NCBI GenBank assembly: GCA_018882725.1
Contig: VERK01000051.1
Location: 1-11,189, forward strand
DNA length: 11,189 bases
Reading direction: 5' to 3'
Source of the DNA: Actinomycetota bacterium
GTDB taxonomy: Bacteria > Actinomycetota > Acidimicrobiia > Acidimicrobiales > Ilumatobacteraceae
Within the stretch, counting starts at the first letter, position 1. The number at the start of each line of letters is the position of its first letter. The position numbers were made by a program, and so were the translations under genes. Positions 1 through 7,564 of this stretch are shown here, one piece after another. Below the pieces are notes generated by a model. That model saw only the letters and a list, made by a program, of their open reading frames with translations, was not told where the DNA came from and searched no databases.

Positions 1-197
1 GCCGAGGAGCCGGCCTTGGTGACCTTGCCTGCGCGGATGCAACCGGTGCAGACGTTCAGGCGGCGCGGTGATCCGTTCACGAGGGCCCGAATGCGCTGAA
101 TGTTCGGATTCCAGCGACGCTTGGTGCGCACATGTGAGTGCGAGACCGACATACCCCACGAGGGGCGCTTCCCGCAGACTTCGCAAACTGAGGCCAT
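1..197 (-). CDS. rpmB: 50S ribosomal protein L28 (3' end cut by window edge)
   Basis: This is a structural protein of the large ribosomal subunit. Translation from the ATG at 197 on the minus strand gives 65 whole codons with no stop before the window ends, so only the last few residues are missing. Family hallmarks are the N-terminal CEVCG, the VSHSHVRTKRRWNPN stretch at residues 18-32, the IQRIRALVNG segment and a C-terminal NVCTGC. Cysteines at 5, 8, 50 and 53 form two CxxC pairs, which is the zinc-binding (C+) form of L28. A purine-rich Shine-Dalgarno stretch (AGGAAGA, about 205-210) lies a suitable distance upstream and supports this start. The gene is divergent from the FakA-like gene, with 151 bases between them. 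The identification is close to certain. Confidence 0.96.
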   Translation of the reverse strand, partial: MASVCEVCGKRPSWGMSVSHSHVRTKRRWNPNIQRIRALVNGSPRRLNVCTGCIRAGKVTKAGSS

Positions 198-244
198 GAT
201 GGATCTTCCTTCGAACCGTCCCCTCCGGGGGATCAGCGGACGAA

Positions 245-273
245 ACGCTACCAGCGGACCCCGGTGACCCCAA
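245..273 (-). promoter_or_regulatory. candidate promoter for rpmB
   Basis: On the minus strand there is a -35-like TTGGGG (273-268), a 17-base spacer and a -10-like TAGCGT (250-245). Transcription would start near 238 and give a leader of about 40 bases before the rpmB ATG. That leader contains a short GC-rich inverted repeat (TCCCC...GGGGA, about 220-235) ahead of the Shine-Dalgarno. The -35 match is only partial, so this is a suggestion from spacing and the TANNNT form. Confidence 0.35.
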
Positions 274-336
274 GGCTGAGCCGGCCATCCGACCTGAGAC
301 ACGCTTCACCAGCACGCTGGGTTCGGGGCCCAGGGG

Positions 337-342
337 TACCAT
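337..342 (+). promoter_or_regulatory. candidate -10 box, leaderless start of the fakA-like gene
   Basis: TACCAT fits the TANNNT -10 form and ends six bases before the GTG start codon at 349. That spacing would place the transcription start at or next to the start codon, as in actinobacterial leaderless mRNAs. No convincing Shine-Dalgarno lies at proper distance and no good -35 box is visible. Confidence 0.4.
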
Positions 343-348
343 TTCCCC

Positions 349-2019
349 GTGGCCGCACCGGTGATGTCGCCCGAGGGGGAGCGTTTCGACGCTGAGCGCC
401 TACGGCGCACCGTGGTGACCTTCCGCGACGCCGTTCGCGAGCACGCCCCCCGAATCAACCGGCTGAACGTCTACCCGGTCCCCGACGGGGACACCGGGAC
501 CAACATGGCGCGGACCCTCGACGCCGTGGTGGCTGAACTCGACCGGGCCGATCCGGCCATCGAGTCCACGTGTCAGGCCATTTCGCACGGATCGCTCATG
601 GGCGCGCGTGGTAACTCGGGTGTGATCCTGTCGCAGATCCTGCGCGGACTGGCCGGGCGACTCTCGTCGGCGGCCTCGCACACCGCCTCGGGTCTGGCCG
701 ATGCTCTGTCGGAGGCGTCATCGGCGGCCTACAAGGCGGTCGTCAAGCCGATCGAGGGCACGATTCTCACGGTCGTGCGCGAGGCCAGCGAGGCGGCCAA
801 GTCGACCGCCGCCAATGGCGCCGGTTTGTCAGCGGTGTTACGGGCCGCGCGCGATGCCGGTCGTTCGGCACTCGATCGGACGCCCGACATGTTGCCCGTG
901 CTCAAAGACGCCGGCGTCGTGGACGCCGGTGGTGCCGGGTTCTTGTTGTTGCTCGATGCCGCGCTCAATGTGGTCGACGGCGAGCCGATGCCGACTCCGG
1001 CCGACTCGATCGGCGGTGACTCCGACGATCTGCCTTCTTTGGTGTCGGCCCCCGACGAACACGGTGATCTCACGGTGGCCGATCTGCGCTTCGAGGTCAT
1101 GTATTTCCTTCATCTCGACGACGACAAGATCGAATCGTTCAAGGCCGACTGGGCCGAGATCGGTGACTCGATCGTGGTCGTCGGTGGCGATGGCCTCTGG
1201 AACTGCCACGTGCACACCAACGACATCGGCGCGGCGATCGAGGTGGCCATCGATCTGGGTGGACGCCCCAAGCAGATTCGCGTGACCGACTTGTTCGAAG
1301 AGGTGGCCGAGCGCCACGCCGAACACGAACGCCGTCTCGGCGTCTCGGGCCTTCCCGCGGTCACCACGGCCGTCGTGGCGGTGTGCAGCGGTAGCGGACT
1401 CGAGGAGTTGTTCTCGCAACTCGGTGTGCAGGGGATCGTCACCGGTGGGCAAACCCTCAATCCGTCCACGGCCGAATTGCTCGAAGCGGTCGAGCACGTG
1501 AACGCGCGTGAAGTGATCGTGCTGCCCAACAACAAGAACATCATCCCGGTGGCCGAGCAGCTCGATGCGCTCACCGCGAAGTCGGTGCGGGTGGTTCCGA
1601 CTCGTTCGATGCCCGAGGCGCTGGCCGCCTTGGTCGTGTACGACCCCGAAGCCGGAGTCGAGGACAACTCGTCGTCGATGTCGTCGGCCATCGACGCGAT
1701 GGCGACGGGAGAAGTCACCCAAGCAGTTCGCGATTCACACAGCGACGCGGGTCCGGTGACCGCGGGTGACTGGATCGGGCTCGTGCGGGGCGACGGCATC
1801 GTCTCGGTTGCGGGTTCACTCGACGGTGCGGCCGTCGCATTGCTCCAACATCTCGTCACCGACGAGCGTGAAATCGTGACGATCATCGAGGGCTCCGATG
1901 CGATCGTGTCGGTCACCGAGGCGTTGCGTAGTTGGGTCGCATCCGAACGCCCGGGCGTTCAGGTCGAGTGCCACCGCGGTGGCCAACCTCTGTATCCGTA
2001 TCTCTTCGGCGTCGAGTGA
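349..2019 (+). CDS. fakA: FakA/YloV-type DAK2-domain protein (fatty acid kinase catalytic subunit)
   Basis: This family phosphorylates fatty acids bound to a FakB (DegV-type) partner, giving acyl-phosphate for phospholipid synthesis in the cytoplasm. The 556-residue length matches the family. An N-terminal DAK2 kinase domain (about 20-210) carries INRLNVYPVPDGDTGTNM at 36-53, with D46 and D48 as likely Mg ligands, then LMGARGNSGVILSQILRG at 83-100 and LKDAGVVDAGGAGF at 185-198. The middle domain has HVHTND at 287-292. The C-terminal domain (about 335-556) contains GIVTGGQTLNPSTAELLEA and the VLPNNKNI stretch expected of the FakB-binding part. Where many relatives have YCTEF in the middle domain, this protein has FEVMY near 248-252, so a described zinc-ligand cysteine seems absent. 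GTG 349 is chosen because of the -10 box just upstream; GTG 361 and ATG 364 are alternatives. It overlaps recG by four bases. No FakB gene is in the window. Confidence 0.88.
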   Translation: MAAPVMSPEGERFDAERLRRTVVTFRDAVREHAPRINRLNVYPVPDGDTGTNMARTLDAVVAELDRADPAIESTCQAISHGSLMGARGNSGVILSQILRGLAGRLSSAASHTASGLADALSEASSAAYKAVVKPIEGTILTVVREASEAAKSTAANGAGLSAVLRAARDAGRSALDRTPDMLPVLKDAGVVDAGGAGFLLLLDAALNVVDGEPMPTPADSIGGDSDDLPSLVSAPDEHGDLTVADLRFEVMYFLHLDDDKIESFKADWAEIGDSIVVVGGDGLWNCHVHTNDIGAAIEVAIDLGGRPKQIRVTDLFEEVAERHAEHERRLGVSGLPAVTTAVVAVCSGSGLEELFSQLGVQGIVTGGQTLNPSTAELLEAVEHVNAREVIVLPNNKNIIPVAEQLDALTAKSVRVVPTRSMPEALAALVVYDPEAGVEDNSSSMSSAIDAMATGEVTQAVRDSHSDAGPVTAGDWIGLVRGDGIVSVAGSLDGAAVALLQHLVTDEREIVTIIEGSDAIVSVTEALRSWVASERPGVQVECHRGGQPLYPYLFGVE

Positions 2020-4184
2020 GCGAGCAGTCAACTCCGATCACCTTTCGTGATCTCGCCGACATCGATCTGGCTCGACTCAAGTCGGTGGGTGCCGGGAAGC
2101 GGCGCGAGAACTTCGGCAAGTTCGGCATCGAAAATTTGGCCGAGCTGCTGACGCACTATCCGCGTCGTTGGATCGATCGCACTCGTGAGGCCCGAATCGG
2201 CGACCTCGTGGAAGGTCTCGATGCGTTGGTGGTGGCCGAGGTTCGCTCGGTGTCGTCACCGCCGCGCGGCCGAGGTCCGGCTCGCGTCACCGCGACTATC
2301 GGCGACGACACCGGACGACTCACCGTGGTGTTCTTCAATCAGCCGTGGCGCGAGCGGCAACTGGCACCTGGTTCCCTGGTCGCTGTGCACGGCAAGGTGT
2401 CTTCGTTTCGTGGTCAGCGACAGATGGCGAATCCGACCGTCGACGTGCTCGGCGATCCGGGTGAGCGTCCGCGCCCGATCGTGTCGGTGTATCCGCAGAG
2501 CGAGAAGGTCGATCTGCCGTCGTGGGTCGTGCGCCGCGCGGTCGACGAAGCGTTGTCACGGTGTCGAGCGCGGGGTCTGGCCGATCCGGTTCCGCTTTCG
2601 CTGCTCGAACGATTCACGTTGTCGAGTCGACAGGACGCGCTGTTCGGAATCCACCTTCCCGACTCGTTCGCAATCAAGGAAGCGGCCCGCCGTCGTCTGG
2701 CGTTCGACGAGTTGTTGCGTGTGCAGTTGGTGCTCGTCATGCGCAAGCGAGCCATGGAACGTGATTCGGTCGGGATCGTTCACCGCGTGGGTGGGCCGCT
2801 CGTGCAGCGTTTTCTCACCGATCTGCCGTACCAACTGACCGGGGCCCAGCAACGGGTGATTCGCGAGATCGAACACGATCTGGCCGATCCGCGTCCGATG
2901 CACCGCCTGCTGCAAGGTGACGTGGGCGCTGGCAAGACCCTCGTCGCGGTGGTCGCGATGCTCGTCGGAGTCGATGGTGGACACCAAGGGGCGCTCATGG
3001 CGCCCACAGAAGTGCTGGCCGAACAGCATGCGACGGGAATCCGTCGTCTCCTCGACGGGCTGCGGATCCCGGCCTCCGACAATTTGTTCGGTGAACGCGA
3101 GGTTCGCGTCGAGCTCCTCACCAACAGCGTCACCGGCGAGAAGCGACGTGACGTGTTGGCCGGTCTGGCCGACGGTTCGGTCGACATCGCGATTGGAACC
3201 CATGCACTCATCCAGGAGGGCGTCGAATTCGCCAGCCTCGGTGTAGTCGTGGTTGACGAGCAACATCGTTTCGGCGTCGAGCAACGAGCCGCGTTGCGCG
3301 ACAAGGGTCAGGCCGACGGTCGTTCACCCGACGTGTTGGTCATGACCGCCACACCGATTCCGCGAACGGCGGCCATGACGGTGTACGGCGACCTCGACGT
3401 GAGCGTTCTCGACGAGAAGCCGCCCGGTCGCACGCCGATCGTCACCCGTCACGCTCGTGGAGTGGAAGAAGCCGATGTGTGGGCCGACGTGCGCGACCAA
3501 GTGAGCCGCGGTCGACAGGCCTACGTGGTCTGTCCGCTCATCGAAGAGAGCGAGAAACTCGAGGTCGCCTCGGCCGAAGAGACTCGTGCTCGCCTCGAAG
3601 CGGACGAGCTGTCGGGGCTGCGGGTCGGTCTGCTTCACGGCCGGATGTCGTCGGCGGAGAAGGAGGCCGTCATGGATTCGTTCCGAACCGCACGACTCGA
3701 TGTGCTGGTGGCCACCACGGTGATCGAAGTCGGTGTCGACGTTCCGAACGCGACGGTGATGGTCATCCTCGACGCCGACCGCTTCGGCATCGCCCAGCTC
3801 CACCAGTTGCGGGGTCGTGTCGGTCGCGGATCGCACGAGTCGACGTGCTGGTTGGTCACCAGTGCATCCGATGACGAGTCGACACTCGTCGGTGAGGTCT
3901 CGCCGCGCGTCGAAGCGCTCGTCGAATCCGATGACGGATTCCTCTTGGCCGAAGTCGACCTCGAGTTGCGAGGGGAGGGCACCCTCATGAACAAGGAGCA
4001 GAAGGGACGTAGCGATCTGAAGTTGGCTTCGTTGCGTCGCGACCGTGAGTTGGTGGCCATGGCTCGCGAGGCCGCCTTCGCGATCGTCGACGACGATCCG
4101 ACTCTCGCCTCGCACCCCGGGCTGCGCGAGGAACTCGAGTTGTTCCTCCGTCCGGAAGACGAAGAGTTCTTGTTCAAGAGCTGA
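2016..4184 (+). CDS. recG: ATP-dependent DNA helicase RecG
   Basis: RecG is a superfamily 2 helicase that regresses stalled replication forks and branch-migrates Holliday junctions. The protein is 722 residues, normal for RecG. A wedge/OB-fold domain (about 60-150) includes ARVTATIGDDTGRLTVVFFN. Helicase motifs follow in order: LTGAQQR (275-280), Walker A GDVGAGKT (301-308), APTEVLAEQH (329-338), DEQH (414-417), TATPIPRT (444-451), LLHGRM (539-544), TTVIEVGVDVPNA (567-579) and QLRGRVGRG (597-605). The C-terminal part keeps the DLELRGEGT start of the RecG-specific TRG region. The start is GTG 2016, which overlaps the upstream TGA as GTGA and implies translational coupling. An in-frame ATG at 1932 lies inside the previous gene and encodes a non-RecG, arginine-rich shadow segment. 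The gene ends inside an inverted repeat shared with the convergent gene. Confidence 0.97.
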   Translation: MSEQSTPITFRDLADIDLARLKSVGAGKRRENFGKFGIENLAELLTHYPRRWIDRTREARIGDLVEGLDALVVAEVRSVSSPPRGRGPARVTATIGDDTGRLTVVFFNQPWRERQLAPGSLVAVHGKVSSFRGQRQMANPTVDVLGDPGERPRPIVSVYPQSEKVDLPSWVVRRAVDEALSRCRARGLADPVPLSLLERFTLSSRQDALFGIHLPDSFAIKEAARRRLAFDELLRVQLVLVMRKRAMERDSVGIVHRVGGPLVQRFLTDLPYQLTGAQQRVIREIEHDLADPRPMHRLLQGDVGAGKTLVAVVAMLVGVDGGHQGALMAPTEVLAEQHATGIRRLLDGLRIPASDNLFGEREVRVELLTNSVTGEKRRDVLAGLADGSVDIAIGTHALIQEGVEFASLGVVVVDEQHRFGVEQRAALRDKGQADGRSPDVLVMTATPIPRTAAMTVYGDLDVSVLDEKPPGRTPIVTRHARGVEEADVWADVRDQVSRGRQAYVVCPLIEESEKLEVASAEETRARLEADELSGLRVGLLHGRMSSAEKEAVMDSFRTARLDVLVATTVIEVGVDVPNATVMVILDADRFGIAQLHQLRGRVGRGSHESTCWLVTSASDDESTLVGEVSPRVEALVESDDGFLLAEVDLELRGEGTLMNKEQKGRSDLKLASLRRDRELVAMAREAAFAIVDDDPTLASHPGLREELELFLRPEDEEFLFKS

Positions 4185-4214
4185 TCGTTCGGACGTCGAC
4201 GGACGAACGATCAG
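4181..4214. terminator. inverted repeat between convergent genes, probable bidirectional terminator
   Basis: CTGATCGTTCG (4181-4191) and its exact reverse complement CGAACGATCAG (4204-4214) form an 11-bp stem with a 12-base loop. The recG stop (TGA 4182-4184) lies in the left arm, and the stop of the minus-strand membrane protein (4213-4211) lies in the mirror-image position of the right arm. No T-run follows on either strand, so it is not a textbook intrinsic terminator, but U-poor hairpins are common in high-GC actinomycetes. Confidence 0.65.
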
Positions 4215-7200
4215 CAGCCCGAGAACGACGGCATCGGTCCGGTCCGAACGTCGTTCAACTGGATCTCGCCGCCGCTGGCGGCCGCCGTGACAGTCGTGTC
4301 GCCGTCGATTTCGACGGCCGCAACGATTCGGTCGTCGATCACGAGAACTGCCGACCGCGAACCGACCAGGAGACGCAACGGAGTCGATCCGTCGAGATCG
4401 ACCGACAGCGACGAGAACTCGACGGTCTCACTGCTCGACCAGGCTCGCTCGGACGAGAGCGACAGTGCGACTGGTTCGGTGGATCCATCGGCGTCGCGGA
4501 GCCAGAACGTCACGTGAGTGTCGGTGTCGAGCGGGCCCAGATCTGCGGTCACGGCCCGACAATCGTCGTCGACGATCACGGTGGGGGAAGTCGTGACGAC
4601 GATGTCGCGGGCGACCCCGGTGGGAGTCTTGTTCAATTCCGACCACGTGCGCCGCTCGATGCTCAACTCGTTCTGTTCGGTGGTCAGCACCGGTTGGAAA
4701 TCGCGATCGACGATCCGCTTGAACCAGTCGCTGCCCCCGAGCGAGACGCTGATCGGGTGCACGTAGGCACGCGGCTGCGACTCCGCGAGGTCGTCGGTGA
4801 ACCACGCATCGGTGTCGGGCAACACGTAGTCGGGAGAGGTTCGGCCGAGGTAGACCTCGCCGATGAGGAACGATTTCCACGCGAAGCGCGTGGCCGGGAC
4901 TCGGCGGTTCTCGAGGTAGGTCCACGGATACATCGTCCACGACAACAACGGGTCGCCATCGTTCGACACCAGATCGAGCGCGGCATGAACGGTCCGTGCC
5001 TCGCCACTGCGGTTCCGATCGCGTTCGGCTGCGTGGTCGGCGAATCCGGTGAATCGTCCGGCTGATTCGGCGCCGGCCCAGAACAGATCGGTGCCCTGGG
5101 TGACGAGAGAACCCACGAGCAGAAGTGCCGGCAATGCTCGTCGCATCGGGAGAGAGGGAGCGAGTGCGCCGATGACGAAGGCGATGGTGAGCAGTGTCGG
5201 AACCGCGAGCACGGAGAAGTAGTGGCTCGAGTAGCGCTGGCTCAAGACCAGTTCGATCCAGGCGCCGAGCCACCAGAGGCTCAGAGTCACGCCCAGTGTG
5301 CGTTGCATCGTCGAGAGCGAGTTCCAGCGCTGGCGGACGATCACCGCGAATGCCGCATAGAGGACGATCAGCATCGGGCGGTCCTGGTGGTAGCCGACGA
5401 ACGTTTGCCAACCCAGACCCAACTGGTCGCGCAGCCCGCGACCGAGGCCGGAGTTCATGTAGCTCGCATACGTCCACCAGCCCGACCAGAACTCGTCGAA
5501 CGAACCCCGCACCGCGTACCAGGCGGGAGCACTGGCAATCGTCGCCAACGACGTCGACGCGAACACGACGACCGGACGAGCGAACGACGACTGGTGTCGA
5601 CGAATCGTGACTGCGAGCGAGACGACCGCGACTGCGGCGAACACACTCGTGAGGAGCGTCTGCACCGCCAGACCCGTGAGCGCGGCCAACGCGACCCACG
5701 ACCAACGCGATCGCTTCGGCGTCGACCAGAAGAAGTCGGTGAGCACGATGATCACTGCGGCAGCGAAGAGTGCGGTGGTGATGTTGCGGCTGTACAGGAC
5801 CCCCGCGTAGTCGCTGGACGAGAAGGTGAGGTGGACGAATGCGATCACGCCCGCGCCGACCGCGACGGATCGTCCGGAGCCGAACGAACGAGTGACGGTG
5901 GCACTGGCGAGCCCCACCAGTAGTGCCGCGACGATCACGAAGGCGGAGATGGCGAACCAGTACGTGTCGAACGACGTGATCCATCGCGCGGCGTCGTAGA
6001 CGGCCACTTCGAGCGGACCCTTGTTGTGGATTCCGTTCTCGTAGTACGACCCGCCGAATCGGGCCGCCCGCTCGACGACGGTACGGGCGAATTGCGGGTC
6101 GTAGTCCTGTGAGCGCAACTCGATGGCGGCCCACGCCATGAACACGAGCGTTGTACCGGCGCCGATGAACGCCGCCTTCGATCGTTCGATCGGCGGGAGT
6201 TCGTGTGAGTTCGGTTGCGTTGTTCGTGGTGACGTTCTCGACACGGCATCACCCAACGCGAGCGCGACCGCGATCACGACGATCACGCCGATTCGCAGGA
6301 GAACACCCACCATGTGTCGTTGGACCTCGACGGCATCGAGAACGTACGACGTGTAGGCCTCAGTGATCGTGGTGAACAGCGCAACTCCGAGTACCACGCC
6401 GAGTGCACGTCTCTTGCGCGCGACCGCGATCGAAGCGAGGGCGCCGACCACGAGCCACAGTGCGAGCGAGGTGTTGGTGCGGGGAACGTCGAACCACGAC
6501 GACCCGTCAGGAAGTCGATCGCCGACGTCGTAGCGGTCGTAGTCATCGAACCGATAGCTGAGCAGTCCGGGTAGATCGCGACGGAATTCGCCGAACCAGT
6601 GCGGCGCATCGAGGACGAGCGAGATCAGTTGATCGCGCTGTCCCTCGCCGTCGACCCAGTCGCGGAACCCGGCCAGACGCGGGTCGTTCAGAAAGGCTTC
6701 GCCGTCCGACCACGAATCGGATCCGGCGCGTTCGAGGAGCGCGTCATTGAGCGGTAGGCCGCGGCCGACCCAGTCGGCCGTGAGCTCGTCGTCGGGGAGC
6801 ACACGGAGCCCGACGTTGTTGATGAGCGGATAACGATTTCGCTCGCTCACGTTCTGAGCCACCGCCACGTACACGACACCGAGCGCGAGTACGGCAGCGC
6901 CGACTCTCAGCAGCCGACGCCGTGCATCGTTGCTCGCGAATCGGCTGGCGAGAAGGGCGGTCACCGCGACGGCACCAACCGTGACCGCGTGAGCATCTCG
7001 TACAAGCAACCAGGCCGCGGTGGCGGCGAAGGCGAGCACGAGTCGGCGATTGGTGGGTGAGTGGGCGAACGTGAGCCAGCCGGCCAACGCGAACAACGAC
7101 AACGTGAGTCCGAGCGATTCGCTGAGAACCTCGAGTGACCACGAGGCGAACCGTGGCTGCACCGCGATCAACATCACGGCGCCCACTGCCACCCAGGCGA

Positions 7201-7564
7201 TCACTCGGTTGGCGACGATTCGCAGAAGAGTCGCACCGAGAACCGCGACGGCCAGCGCGTAGAGCGTGGTCTGCACGAGAACGATGGCGCCCGTGTTCCC
7301 TCCGAGAATCCACGCCAGTAGCGGGAGACCGACCGGTCGTTCACCGAACCAGAACGACGGCCACCACGGACCGATTCGCGCGTGATCGAGGAACGAATAC
7401 GAATCGGGGAACTCGGGACGCAGACCCGAGCGCCACAACGGTCCGAGTGTGCGCAGCAAGAACACCGCGACGAAGAGTGCGAACACCACCCGTGAAAGGT
7501 CGTGCCGTGGTCGCCAGCGACGGCGGACCGCCGTCTCGGGAGAGTCGGCGACGACGTTCGTCAC
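4211..7564 (-). CDS. large membrane protein: two fused GT-C-type glycosyltransferase modules plus C-terminal beta-rich domain
   Basis: The 1117-residue protein has about 20 predicted membrane segments. Module 1 (about 1-440) has a first membrane helix at 24-40 and a first outer loop with PDSYSFLDHARI (53-64) and ERPVGLPLL (75-83), the DS..Y and RP.G.PLL pattern of GT-C sugar transferases. It then has several helices, an outer stretch (about 240-365) and a VEVQRHMVG segment (412-420) typical of such proteins. A polar linker (441-462) leads to module 2. This has QDYDP (486-490) and HNKGPLEVAVYD (513-524), resembling the acidic loop and KPP-type motif of GT39/ArnT-like enzymes, then more helices and QRYSSHYF (776-783). 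Residues about 830-1117 look extracytoplasmic. The last 135 or so are beta-rich and resemble a jelly-roll lectin fold. The protein's only two cysteines, C1002 and C1117, lie there. The likely role is transfer of sugar from a polyprenyl-phosphate donor to a surface glycan or protein; substrate unknown. GTG 7564 overlaps the upstream TGA; longer frames run antisense into rsmD. Confidence 0.75.
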   Translation of the reverse strand: MTNVVADSPETAVRRRWRPRHDLSRVVFALFVAVFLLRTLGPLWRSGLRPEFPDSYSFLDHARIGPWWPSFWFGERPVGLPLLAWILGGNTGAIVLVQTTLYALAVAVLGATLLRIVANRVIAWVAVGAVMLIAVQPRFASWSLEVLSESLGLTLSLFALAGWLTFAHSPTNRRLVLAFAATAAWLLVRDAHAVTVGAVAVTALLASRFASNDARRRLLRVGAAVLALGVVYVAVAQNVSERNRYPLINNVGLRVLPDDELTADWVGRGLPLNDALLERAGSDSWSDGEAFLNDPRLAGFRDWVDGEGQRDQLISLVLDAPHWFGEFRRDLPGLLSYRFDDYDRYDVGDRLPDGSSWFDVPRTNTSLALWLVVGALASIAVARKRRALGVVLGVALFTTITEAYTSYVLDAVEVQRHMVGVLLRIGVIVVIAVALALGDAVSRTSPRTTQPNSHELPPIERSKAAFIGAGTTLVFMAWAAIELRSQDYDPQFARTVVERAARFGGSYYENGIHNKGPLEVAVYDAARWITSFDTYWFAISAFVIVAALLVGLASATVTRSFGSGRSVAVGAGVIAFVHLTFSSSDYAGVLYSRNITTALFAAAVIIVLTDFFWSTPKRSRWSWVALAALTGLAVQTLLTSVFAAVAVVSLAVTIRRHQSSFARPVVVFASTSLATIASAPAWYAVRGSFDEFWSGWWTYASYMNSGLGRGLRDQLGLGWQTFVGYHQDRPMLIVLYAAFAVIVRQRWNSLSTMQRTLGVTLSLWWLGAWIELVLSQRYSSHYFSVLAVPTLLTIAFVIGALAPSLPMRRALPALLLVGSLVTQGTDLFWAGAESAGRFTGFADHAAERDRNRSGEARTVHAALDLVSNDGDPLLSWTMYPWTYLENRRVPATRFAWKSFLIGEVYLGRTSPDYVLPDTDAWFTDDLAESQPRAYVHPISVSLGGSDWFKRIVDRDFQPVLTTEQNELSIERRTWSELNKTPTGVARDIVVTTSPTVIVDDDCRAVTADLGPLDTDTHVTFWLRDADGSTEPVALSLSSERAWSSSETVEFSSLSVDLDGSTPLRLLVGSRSAVLVIDDRIVAAVEIDGDTTVTAAASGGEIQLNDVRTGPMPSFSGC

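Noticed and set aside
838..1722. Long antisense open frames across the FakA-like gene
   Set aside because: They mirror the codon bias of the plus-strand gene and show no recognisable motifs.
1932..2015. Upstream extension of recG to an in-frame ATG at 1932
   Set aside because: The extra 28 residues lie wholly inside the FakA-like gene, are arginine/serine-rich and do not resemble a RecG N-terminus; the GTGA overlap at 2016 is the better start.
3324..4115. Antisense frame of 263 codons across recG
   Set aside because: The sequence is low in hydrophobic core residues and mirrors helicase codons; it has no ribosome site.
4514..5065. Plus-strand frame of 183 codons opposite the C-terminal part of the membrane protein
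   Set aside because: There is no ribosome site or motif and its composition is that of a shadow; the minus frame holds the coherent protein.
4428..6134. A 568-codon open frame on the minus strand in another frame of the membrane gene
   Set aside because: It is rich in arginine, glycine and histidine with no domains, as typical for shadow frames in high-GC DNA, while the overlapping frame encodes clear membrane helices.
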